A stretch of DNA of 64,000 nucleotides from positions 2,418,001-2,482,000 of the forward strand of contig JAJTUP010000003.1 of NCBI GenBank assembly GCA_021399435.1. Direction: 5' to 3'. This DNA is from Diaporthe sp. PMI_573. Lineage: Eukaryota > Ascomycota > Sordariomycetes > Diaporthales > Diaporthaceae. Under the pieces are notes generated by a model. That model made no database searches and was not told where the DNA came from. It saw only the letters and a list, made by a program, of their open reading frames with translations. Both the position numbers and the translations under genes were made by a program. Numbering within the stretch: the first letter of the stretch is position 1; each line of letters starts with the position of its first letter. Below, in pieces: positions 54,810-64,000 of the stretch.

Positions 54810-57006
54810 GTTCAAGAGCGGGCCAGGACTGTAGCTGTTGCTAATTCTAGGGTGATTTGCCTTTTGCCTTGGGATGATGGCACTATTATCTGACAGAGTA
54901 AGAGAGGAGCTCGATGGGTGAGCTGCTTGAAGTCATTACGAAGGTGGGCATGCTGAGCTATAAATCCGGAGCCAGAGCCCGAGGTGGTCGGTAGAGCTAT
55001 AGGAGCTATGGGATGGTGCCGGCGCCAAGTTAGGGCTCAAGCCGGGGTTGGGACGCCAACGAACGGGTCTCGGATGCCAATGCGACGAGCGAGTTACAAG
55101 GGGCCATCGTAGGACAGACCGGGCTGGACGGGGATGTTCAAATCGACGGCGTGGTGGGTTGCTGGCATGGTCCGCGGCTGGATGTGGAGTACACTTCTCG
55201 CGTGTCTCGGCTTAAGCTTACACCAAAGTCAAGATATGGGCGCGCATCAAGCTGCGAGAAGACGCCCAGCCATGAGGATCGGATGAGAAGGTTCAGGCGG
55301 AATCGAAACAGTGAGCACGTTGTGGGAACTGGGAACCACAAGATGGTTGCCATCTCTCGTGGCATTCATCGATGGGCATGTCAGGAGGTATTCAGGTGAG
55401 CGCGTTTTGGTAGGGGCGTATCTCAAACGTGCTCTTCGGCTGAGATGCGGCGCCTCGTGCTGGCCTGACCCTTGACCGCCTCCAGGGCTCGCTAGGACCA
55501 GCCACCCCAGCTGACTGACACCTGCGTAGACGAGTATTCCCTCTATGAGTCCATGTAATCGTGGGTTTCTGTCTGGGTTCCAAGATTGACTTGGAATGTT
55601 TCGAAACTCGGTGGCTGCCTGATGCATGGCACACGGTCGATTCGCTCGGCACGGCGATCCGACCACCTGAGCTTCATCCCGCATCCAGGGCACATTTGCA
55701 GGCAATCTCCGCCGTGTTCTTTTCGTCTAGCCCTGAAAGTAACATTTCTTCGAGGCTGTTTTCAACTTTGCTCAAGTCTACGATGGATGTGATAACAGCA
55801 CCAAGTAAGCTCTGGCGTTGGTGGCGAAAGCAAGCCGGTCTCTTCGAAATCATATCGCGCAGCTCCTGCTTCTTCACATTGGTTCCGGAGGGACCCTGAC
55901 GGTTTGGAGATGGTCTAGTCGCGCAGATACTTGCTCAGTGTCTAGACCAGCTGGGGTAAAGTGTCAAGCTTTTGTCACTGGACGTCTGGAGGCCGGCGCC
56001 ACAACCGTGCGCCAGCAAGGACAAGGTCTCGACCACCTGAGCATGTTTCTGCTTGCTTGTCCAACGCAGCTTACTACATTTCGAATCAGCCTCGGGGCGG
56101 TCTCACCAGCGCACGAGTTGGCCCCTGGGAGTCTCCAGCTCAGCCGAACGGCGACTGGCACAGTCGCTGGCGGCAGTGCTTGCTGCCTGTCTAATCCTCT
56201 TGCAAATCATGATGATGCACTCACTTAGGATGAGCAACAAATCAGACCCAGCGGGAGGAGCCAGTTGAGCGGTGCTCAGATAAAGCTTGCAACATGCTCG
56301 AGGGCCTGATAAACCCAGCAGCTCTGCCCGCATTCTGTAGTGCGCAGAGCTCGTGCTAGACCTCCCGCAAGCGTCCCTGGTAGCTCGACATCGTGTCGGT
56401 GTCAAGAGACTGAGCATGCTACAGGCTTCCTCTCTCTACGCGCTCCCGACTTTTCACCCTCGCCTTCCGGGTTTACACCGGAGCCTCACGTCCTCCCGGG
56501 ACCCACGCATATTCGGCAGCGCCTCTTCAGAACTGTTTGACGACCAGCATTCAGGCTCTCTCACACATGATTCCCTTTCAGTAGTCTTTGGACCTTTGGG
56601 AGCCACACCCTGCACGACTGATCAGGCTAGTTGGACTCGCCCCGTCGGTCCTCGGAAGCCTTGCTTTCCTCAAACTTCGAACGCTATTCGTGGGTCTTGT
56701 CGTAACGAACGAATCTGCGCACTTTCATGCTCATCCATTCAGCTGGAAATTCCCAGCAGTCGTTGGCCCAGACTACGTACCTCTCTCCAGCCTCTAAAGC
56801 CGGCCGGATCTCCCTCGGAAGTCTTGGCTTTTCAACACTACATCCTCTGAGAGTCTAAACAACTCTTGTCTTGGCTGGCACAGACATATCAGCCGTCGAA
56901 CTGTCAAATTGACACCTGATGAGTTCTGTCGCGCAGACAGACCAGAAATCCTGATCAATTCTCTTCCTGCCAAGCGCGGCCTCCTTTTCCTTCGAATACA
57001 GCCAAG
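54810..57006. other. Divergent intergenic region, copper protein / reductase
   Basis: 2.2 kb between two divergently transcribed genes linked to metal uptake; both promoters are here. Two short frames over 100 codons (55818-56228 and 56353-56850, +) have no domain support. Confidence 0.55.
56278..56312 (+). promoter_or_regulatory. Pair of GATA motifs upstream of reductase
   Basis: AGATAA at 56278-56283 and TGATAA at 56307-56312, about 700 bp upstream of the reductase ATG. (A/T)GATAA is the core of SreA/Fep1-type iron-responsive GATA repressors, but the six-base motif is common by chance, so this is a weak call. Confidence 0.25.
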
Positions 57007-58966
57007 ATGGACATGTCGGGGATGAGTATGAGCATGAGCGGGATGGGCATGGGGACGGGGATGTTCCAAGCCGATAACATGGGCCTTGCGCAAGCGTACT
57101 GGTATCTCATCGCTGGTGTCTTGGGCCTTTACGTAGCAGTGCGTGCTGGCAGCTTTCTGCAGAGACGAACAAGGTCAGTATATCAAGGGCTTTGTATCTG
57201 AGGCAGAAGCTCTACTAACACATACAAGGTTGCAAAGGTGCTCTTCATCTTCGATCCAGTTCCCCACGAAACCATCAGGCCCATTATCACGGGCCTGGGC
57301 AACGGCAACAGCAATCGGCCGTGAGGCTAGCTATCCCCAGGTTTACGTGCCCACCCGATATATTTCGTGGCTGACGCCACCGCCCATGGGCCGGATAATA
57401 GTCCTGCTGGTGTACTGGGCTGTGGTTATTTATATGGCGACGGCTGGAGCCATCGTCAAAGACGCCTACTTTTGGGAGCGGATTGGCTTCCGCAACGCAT
57501 GGGTCACTGTGACGCAAATCCCTTTCCTCTATCTCCTGGCTTCCAAAAGCAGCGTCCTTGGTGTCATCGCTGGAAGCAGCTACGAGAGGCTCAACTGGCT
57601 GCACCGATGGGTTGCTCGCACCATGTTTGTCACGGCGACCATACACGGCTTCCACTTCTGGACCGAGTACCAACAGGCGGGTCTCGTTTCCTACATGATC
57701 CAGATGATGCCCATGATCAAATATGGATTTGCGGCGTGGGGCCTGCTGCTATGGGCGAATGTTTCGGGCATGCCACCACTCCGCCATTGGAACTACGAAC
57801 TCTTCATTGCGCAACACATGCTGACGTGGATCATTTTCCTCTACGTCATTTATGTTCATGTGCCGGCCTACGCGCAATACAACGTGTGGTTCGCCATTGC
57901 TGCTCTGTGCTTCGATCGCTTCTACCGGAGTGTCTTGCTCGTGTGGCAGAACGTCAAGATTCGGCCGAACCGGTCTCAGTGCAAGGGCGGAAAGAGAATC
58001 GGTCATCAAGCCCAAATTTGCGCGGTGGGCGAGGACATCACCGTTGTTACCATCAAAGACGTCCACTTCTCGTGGCGGGCAGGCCAACATCTGTATCTCT
58101 GGATGCCGAAAATTGGGATATCGGACCACCACCCATATACTATTGCTTCAGCACATCCGCTCCCCGGCACATGTATCTGCAACAGTGTTCAGCTTGTCGT
58201 GCGAAAGCACAAAGGTTTCTCACGAAGACTGCACAGCCAAGCAAAGAAGATGCAGTCTTCAGGTAGAAGGGAAGATTTGACAGCGTTCGTGACCGGACCA
58301 TACGGACTGCCGCCTCGTTGGGACATATACGAGACACTGGTTCTCATCTCAGCATCAACCGGTGCAAGCTTCACTCTTCCTATTTTGGAGAGCGTCCTTC
58401 TTTCTAAGGAACGATCACTCTGCACACGGCGCATAGACTTCCTCCTTGCCGCCAAGAAAGGCGATGAGATCGACTATTACATCCAACGGCTGCACGAAAT
58501 GATCGAAAAGGCAGCGGACATGGGCATCGAGTTGAGAGTCCACATTCACGTCACGCAAGGGCCGCCAGTTCCGACCTTGGCAAACAGGACCGGCACCGGC
58601 GGTACCAAGGAAGGTGTGGCCTCTTCATCATCCATAGCGCCATCACCCTCAAATCGTGGGAGCTTCAACAAGTCGGAAGCAGGATCCATGGACATCGAGA
58701 AACACGCTGCCCAGGTCGGCAGGCGCGGCAGCTCGGCGAGCACCGACTCCCACGTGCACCAGTCCTCCTCGCGGCCGAACATCGAGGCTTTCATCAGAGA
58801 CCCGGTTGAGGCCACGGGAGGAGAAACGTCTGTGGTTGTGTGTGGAGGAAAGTCCCTGGTGGCGAGGGCGAGGAATTGTGTTGCGAGCCTGAGTGATGAG
58901 CGTGCTGTGCACAAGGGCACTGGGGCGCAGGGCATCCATCTTCACGTTGAGGAGTATTGCTTCTGA
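57007..58966 (+). CDS. Ferric/cupric reductase with Met-rich N-terminus
   Basis: Membrane flavocytochrome (FRE/NOX superfamily) that moves electrons from cytosolic NADPH through FAD and two hemes to extracellular Fe(III) or Cu(II). Exons 57007-57173 and 57229-58966, 634 aa; the 55-nt intron has GTCAGT, a CTAAC branch site and CAAG, with phase fitting (AG|G = Arg). Heme ligands: His181/His195 and His252/His266 (14-residue spacing). FAD-binding HPYTIAS (357-363), nucleotide-binding TGPYGLPP (411-418) and a C-terminal VVVCGG. The first 25 residues hold nine Met in MxM/MxxM motifs (MDMSGMSMSMSGMGM...), like the copper-binding ectodomains of Ctr transporters. Next to the copper protein at 54024-54809, so copper reduction is as likely as iron. 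No signal peptide: the Met-rich end would face outside if TM1 is 30-45. Confidence 0.9.
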
Positions 58967-59455
58967 GGATATAATATTCTGTAAGAGTCCATTTACGCCT
59001 GGAAATGTATATAATTACAATGATGAATGACCTGAACGCCTCCTGTGTCTTTTCCAATAATTTTCTGCCTCAATTCAGAATATTCCTCTTCTCGGTGCAG
59101 CCGTATCGCACCCCAAGGATTCGTCAAATTACCATCGTGACGGGGTGTATAATGGGTCTCGATGAATTCAAGCATGGGACAAAATAATTACCAATTGTTT
59201 GACGTGTCTGTGGTTCAAGAACACAAGTTCAGCAACATCTATGCTTGGCGATGTGTTGGCCTGTGGTATAACTAAGTGTCATCTCATCAGTCTGGTAATG
59301 CCAGGGTTGGGGGTAGCTCTATCGATAAGCGAGTGGGCTGGTGAAGCTCATGGACAAAATTTGGGCAGGGTTGAGTCACGATCTGGACGAGGTTCCCTGC
59401 AGAGGACTAATAGACTACGGGAGTGATTCATATTGGTGGCATACAAAAAGAAGGT
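58967..59455. other. Intergenic upstream of arginyl-tRNA synthetase
   Basis: 489 bp; 3' flank of the reductase and promoter/leader of the synthetase. No gene seen. Confidence 0.5.
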
Positions 59456-61752
59456 ATGAATGCCTTTCGTCCACTGCTTCAAAGTCCTAGCATTTCCCTC
59501 AATCCATTGTGCATCACGAATTCGCCACGGGTGACTTTGGCTGCACGGCTGTTGCGACTCAAGAACCCCTCCTTCTCCTGCACATTCAACCCCACCTCGG
59601 CCTCATTTCCTCGCCGTTTGTTTGTAACCACACCTGCAAAAAGTTCCGACCGCGGCCTCTCTTCTCTGTCCCCCGCCTGTGGAACTCACCCACTCCTCCA
59701 GAACGGTAGACTCACCATGGCGACCGGCATTGACGAGCTCGTCAAGCTCACCTCCAACCTCTCCCTTGACACCGTCCGTGACAAGTTCCCGGCCTGCTAC
59801 CCCGAGACAAACCCCGTCGACGTTTACAGGGCGCACTTGACGAATGTCCTCGAGAAGGTCACGGGCGTCGACCCAAAGATCATCTACCCCGCGATACAAT
59901 GGACTCAAGGTCTTGACAAGGGCGATCTGATCGTCGCGGCGCCTGCCCTCCGGGTCAGGGGCAAGAAGCCAGATGAACTCGTAAAGGAGTGGGAAGAGAA
60001 GGTCAGTCCACCTTCCCATGCTCTCGGGGAACCTGACATGATACTAATACCAGCTCGCAAACAGTTCCCTGCAGATGATCCCCTGGTCGACAAGCCAGTC
60101 ATCACAGGATACTTCATGTCCTTCTTCTTCAAGCCCCAGCCTCTCGCCAAAGCCGTCGTGCCAATGATCCGGTCCCTCGGAAAGGACTTCGGAAAGAACC
60201 CAGCCCAGGGTCTGCGGGACCCCAAGAACCCCAATGACCGGAAACGCATCATTGTCGAATTCTCCTCGCCTAATATCGCGAAGCCATTCCATGCTGGCCA
60301 CCTGCGGAGTACAATCATTGGGGGTTTCATCGCTAACCTGTACGAAGGCGCGGGCTGGGACGTGACCCGTATCAATTACCTTGGCGACTGGGGAAAACAG
60401 TACGGAATGCTGGCTCTGGGATTCGAGCGGTACGGTGATGAGGAGTCATTGAACAAGGATCCCATCAACCACCTGTTCAACATCTATGTCAAGATCAACC
60501 AGGAGATCAAGGAAGAGGAAGATCGGATCAAGGAGTTGAAGGCGGCAGGCAAGGAGGACGAGGCGGCCGAGCTCCAGAAGACCAGCTCGGACGAGCAGGC
60601 GCGTCAATATTTCAAGAAGATGGTGGAGGGAGATGAGGCGGCATTGGCACAATGGCGCCGGTTCCGAGACCTGAGCATTGTCCGCTACCAGAAGACTTAT
60701 GCCCGGCTTAACATCCATTACGACAGCTATTCAGGCGAAAGTCAGGTATCTGAGGCGGCCATGGAGGAAGCCGCGAAGCGATTGGAGGAGATGGGCATCT
60801 CGACGGAGTCGGACGGCGCCAAGATCGTCGACTTTGCGAAGCTCATCCCAGGCAAGGAGGGCAAGCGCCTTGAGCGCCCTATCATCCGGAAGCGGGACGG
60901 GACGGCGCTTTACTTGACCCGGGACATCAGCGAGCTGCTCGGCCGACATGAGAAGTACAAGTTCGACCAGATGATCTATGTTGCCGCCTCGCAACAGGAC
61001 CTCCACTTCAAGCAGCTTTTCAAGATCACGGAGCTCAGTGGCCACAAGGACATCGCGGACAAGTGCCAACACATCAACTTTGGAATGGTCCTGGGAATGA
61101 GCACCCGCAAGGGAACGGTAAAGTTCCTGGACGATATTCTTCGGGATGTTGCCGACAAGATGCACGAGGTCATGAAGAAGAACGACGACAAATATTCTCA
61201 GGTCGCAAACCCCGAGGCCACAGCCGATACCCTCGGAATAAGCAGTGTGATGATCCAGGACATGACTGGCAAGAGGTAGGTGGATGGAAGCCTCTGCGAC
61301 CCCCAAGGTGCAGTACTAACACAATTCACAGGATCAACAACTATACTTTCAACATGGAAACCATGACATCCTTCGAGGGTGACACGGGCCCATATCTCCA
61401 ATACGCCCACGCCCGTCTCTGCTCGATCGAGCGGAAGGCTGCCATTCCCGCCGAGGAGCTCGAGAAGGCGGATCTTTCGCTACTGACAGAGGCTCATGCC
61501 ATCAACCTGCTCCGGGTATTGAGTCAATGGCCCGACGCCGTCCAGAACACACTGAAGACGCTTGAGCCGACGACGGTTGTCATCTACCTCTTCAAGCTGA
61601 CCCATGTACTCAGCTCCTCGTACGACCACCTCAAGATTGTGGGAAGCGAGCCGGAGTTGCAGAAGGCCCGTATGGCTCTGTACGATGCCGCCCGACATGT
61701 CATTGCCAACGGCATGCGTCTGCTGGGTCTTACCCCAGTGGAGCGAATGTAG
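59456..61752 (+). CDS. rrs1: Arginyl-tRNA synthetase, probably cytosolic and mitochondrial
   Basis: Class I synthetase that charges tRNA-Arg. Exons 59456-60001, 60065-61275 and 61332-61752. Intron 1 (63 nt, GTCAGT...AACAG, ACTAAT branch-like) is in frame with no stop and interrupts WEEK|FPADDP; intron 2 (56 nt, GTAGGT...TCACAG) is needed. The HIGH-type motif PFHAGH and the KMSKS-type motif MSTRKG (near 526) are present, plus the C-terminal anticodon-binding region ending GLTPVERM. Long form 725 aa; the first 87 residues are rich in Arg/Ser/Leu with almost no acidic residues (typical matrix presequence). An inner ATG at 59717 in a strong CACCATGG context gives a 638-aa cytosolic form; yeast RRS1 is 607. 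Dual localisation is inferred from the two starts. Confidence 0.95.
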
Positions 61753-63422
61753 GCGACTGCCTCGTCTTGCGGAGGGAAGATGGCTGGGAAGATTTCGTAC
61801 GTAGTAGATTCCCCAGATTCTCGGCCATCGAGATTATGGTTTGGCATTGTCCAAGACAGATGGGTAAATCAATGTTGAATTTCGGATCGCATCCGGCCCA
61901 TTCGAATCCACTTCGATGCTCCGCACTTCAGTCACATCGGCGCCGCCGACGAACAGACCCTTTGCTCGTCTCATGTCCTGCCATTGGGGAGTCACCGGCG
62001 CTAGAGGGGACCAAGACTGGCGCTTTGGGAATCTCAAGACCGTAGTGCGTCGAGACCGTGCTCTTGTCGGTCCGCATCTCACGACTTACTATTTCACCGA
62101 GCCGTTCCTGGACCGACAGCTTGCACTCTTGTTTCACAGTCAAGGCCCCAAGGCGGCGGCACATTGAGGGACGGCATATTCAGGTACCCTCAGTGACTTT
62201 CCCACCATGTTAGGATTCTGAACCTTTGGCGCGGGCACGGCAAGCAGTTGGTTGATGAGACAACGGAAGTACTGCTCAGCCTTCCGTTGTAGTGCCATAC
62301 AATGTAGACCTTGAAAAGTTTTGCCCCAGAGGCGTACGATTGTTATCTCTTTTGCACTAATGCTTGTTCCTCCTGAGAGATGCAAGGACCCCCCTCCCCC
62401 CAACCTACCACGTGCAGGCTTTGACGAGCCGTAGCGACGGTGTATGCGGCTGAAAATGAGGCCCAACACCAATTCAAAATATTCAAAATGTGTACAGGGC
62501 GTATCACGCCCATAGCGAGCTTCAACTCCGAAATCTCGGGCAGAGGTCTCGAAGTTTACATGTCTTTCACTGCAACATCGATTGATACCTGGCTCGTCAG
62601 GGATTCGAATTGTTTCCGAAGCTTTCTGGGAGCCAAGGCCGTTCGTCCGAGCGAACGGGAGCGGCTCGGTCTGTTCGCTTGAGCCATGACGTTGAATAGT
62701 TGGCGCCGAGCAGACCACGGTTGCTCATTCAGCACAGGCCTCTATATACGAGCGTGGCAACGTGTTCGCGATGAACAAAGCGAAATTAGTGTTCGTTCAT
62801 GGTGTGTTCCGTTGGACCGAGAAAACATGGCAAGTGTGTGATATAGGAGACCAGGAAGAGATCCAGTCTGTAAGTACCCTGTACGCCTACCGGTGTGCGT
62901 GTATCTTCCGGGGCCCAAACTCATGCTATGCCTTGGATACTGAAATATCAAAGCAGATCGTCGTTTCTGCCCCAAACGCTCGCTCACGGCGTACTTATTG
63001 ACACGGGCTAAGCAGCTGGGCCGTTCGTACAGCATGCTTGACTTGGACCCGCTCAACTCCAGTTCCTAACTTTGTGCCGCGTCGGTCTCTTCTCGTCTCA
63101 AGGCTTGGACCCACGGATCAAGGAGGCGTGCTGCTCCGTCTTCAGGGGCTAACGTACTTCAGAGGGTACTGAGCTGAGCCATTCCTGACTTGTCTCAAGC
63201 TCGGCGGACGTCCATGGCATGTCCGGAGCTGCTGAGAAGGCCGAGACGCGATCAATCAAGAACATGTGCTTCTAGGGCCGAGCAGCCGATATTAGTAGTC
63301 CTCGTCTTCCGACGATGTCGATCCCTCATGCCACAATGCTTGTGATGTTTGAGAATCTTAAAAATTAATTCGTAAATTTACCTAATCAGGTTCTCTCAAG
63401 TGGCTGAGACACCACATTCAAT
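61753..63422. other. Intergenic 1.7 kb
   Basis: 3' flank of the synthetase and promoter of the P450. An open frame of 192 codons on the minus strand (62140-62718) has no domain or good start and is not called. It holds the inverted repeat listed separately. Confidence 0.5.
62260..62290. repeat. Perfect 10-bp inverted repeat (hairpin)
   Basis: ACAACGGAAG (62260-62269) pairs exactly with CTTCCGTTGT (62281-62290) across an 11-nt loop. It lies 508 bp downstream of the synthetase stop. Could be a structured RNA element, a protein-binding palindrome, or chance. Confidence 0.5.
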
Positions 63423-64000
63423 ATGTTCGCACCACCATTGCTCTTTCTAGCTGCTGCTGCTGTTCTTCTAGCTGTTTTTCAAGCAGTATACGTAACAAGC
63501 AAGAGACGAAAGCTTCCCGACGGAGCACGTCCTCTTCCTGGCCCAAAAGGTAGGGTTTCTCAATGGCTTCAAGGCTTGGCCTTGTGGGTGTCACGACTGA
63601 CAGACAACTTCTCCACCAGGCCTTCCCTTCATTGGTCGCGTTCACGATGTCCCCGCAGAAGCGACATGGCTTAAGTTCTATGAGTGGTCCAAGACGTACG
63701 GGCCTATCTATGAGATGGAGATTTTCGGCACCTCCCATGTCTGGATCTCGGATGAGAAGGTAGCCCATGACCTCTTGTCTAAGCGGAACGCAGTCTACTC
63801 TGATCGTCCAGTCATTCCCAACCTGCCGGACAACCGCACAAGCGGCGACTACCTCGCGCTTCTGGGGAGAACAGAGACCTGGAAGCGACAGCGCAAGCTA
63901 TGCCATCATCTCATGACCACCAGTGCCCAGGAATCCCTCCATGGCTATCCCACGCAGGAGCGAGACAGGTTCCTATACCTCATGTCACAGGACAGCGACA
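63423..64000 (+). CDS. Cytochrome P450, 5' part only (cut by window edge)
   Basis: N-terminal end of a microsomal P450; the gene continues past 64000. Exons 63423-63549 and 63620 onward; the 70-nt intron GTAGGG...CACCAG joins in phase 1 and rebuilds the PGPKGLPFIG hinge. Residues 1-25 are a hydrophobic anchor, then KRRKLPDGARPLPGPKG. Visible motifs: YGPIYEMEIFG (start of beta1), ISDEKVAHDLLSKRNAVYSDRP and WKRQRKLCHHLM (helix C region, with the conserved WxxxR). The arrangement is typical of the CYP64-like clade of fungal P450s (to which O-methylsterigmatocystin oxidoreductases belong), but the heme loop is outside the window and the assignment is tentative. Integrity of the gene cannot be judged. 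Confidence 0.85.

Noticed and set aside
62140..62718. 192-codon minus-strand frame in an intergenic region
   Set aside because: No domain, no good ATG context, no splice partner; could be revisited with RNA-seq.

Overview
The window is nuclear DNA of a filamentous ascomycete (Pezizomycotina, most likely a Sordariomycete). The evidence is the many short introns of about 50-110 nt with GT...CTAAC/CTGAC...AG signals, intron-split ATG-started genes on both strands, Zn2Cys6 regulators, P450s, a berberine-bridge-type oxidoreductase, an X325 copper protein and a HET-s-like (HeLo) domain. There are no operons, rRNA genes, CRISPR arrays or transposon proteins, and I could not support any tRNA. Exon structures were worked out by hand from splice signals, phase continuity and conserved residues across the junctions; no alignment or RNA data were available.

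Left part (1-15.8 kb), mostly housekeeping: TIM23, an unrecognised acidic-tailed protein, two unrecognised ORFs (one tiny), dephospho-CoA kinase, a large low-complexity Asn/Gly/Trp-repeat protein, translation factor eIF5 and an intact cytochrome P450. At 16.4-21.2 kb lie two broken genes: a fungal C2H2-type protein with several frame changes and a BBE-type FAD oxidoreductase with nonsense and frameshift lesions. With the P450 they could be the relic of an accessory cluster. At 21.8-31.3 kb there is an AAK1/ARK-type kinase, a DUF1749 alpha/beta hydrolase and TTI1 (Tel2-Tti1-Tti2 complex). A 3.7-kb stretch with no convincing gene follows.

Right part (35-64 kb): an amino-acid permease, a Zn2Cys6 regulator, a PEBP-family protein, an 80-residue Cys-rich protein ending in KDEL, a hydrophilic stress-type protein with CRE-like promoter motifs, and a 1216-residue protein that appears to join a HeLo-like N-terminus, a pseudokinase and a trypsin-like protease with its triad intact. 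That last protein is the most unusual item in the window. Next come a second Zn2Cys6 regulator, an X325/BIM1-like copper protein, a ferric/cupric reductase with a Met-rich N-terminus (the last two are neighbours and both point to copper/iron acquisition), arginyl-tRNA synthetase with a probable dual start, and the 5' part of a second P450 cut by the window edge.
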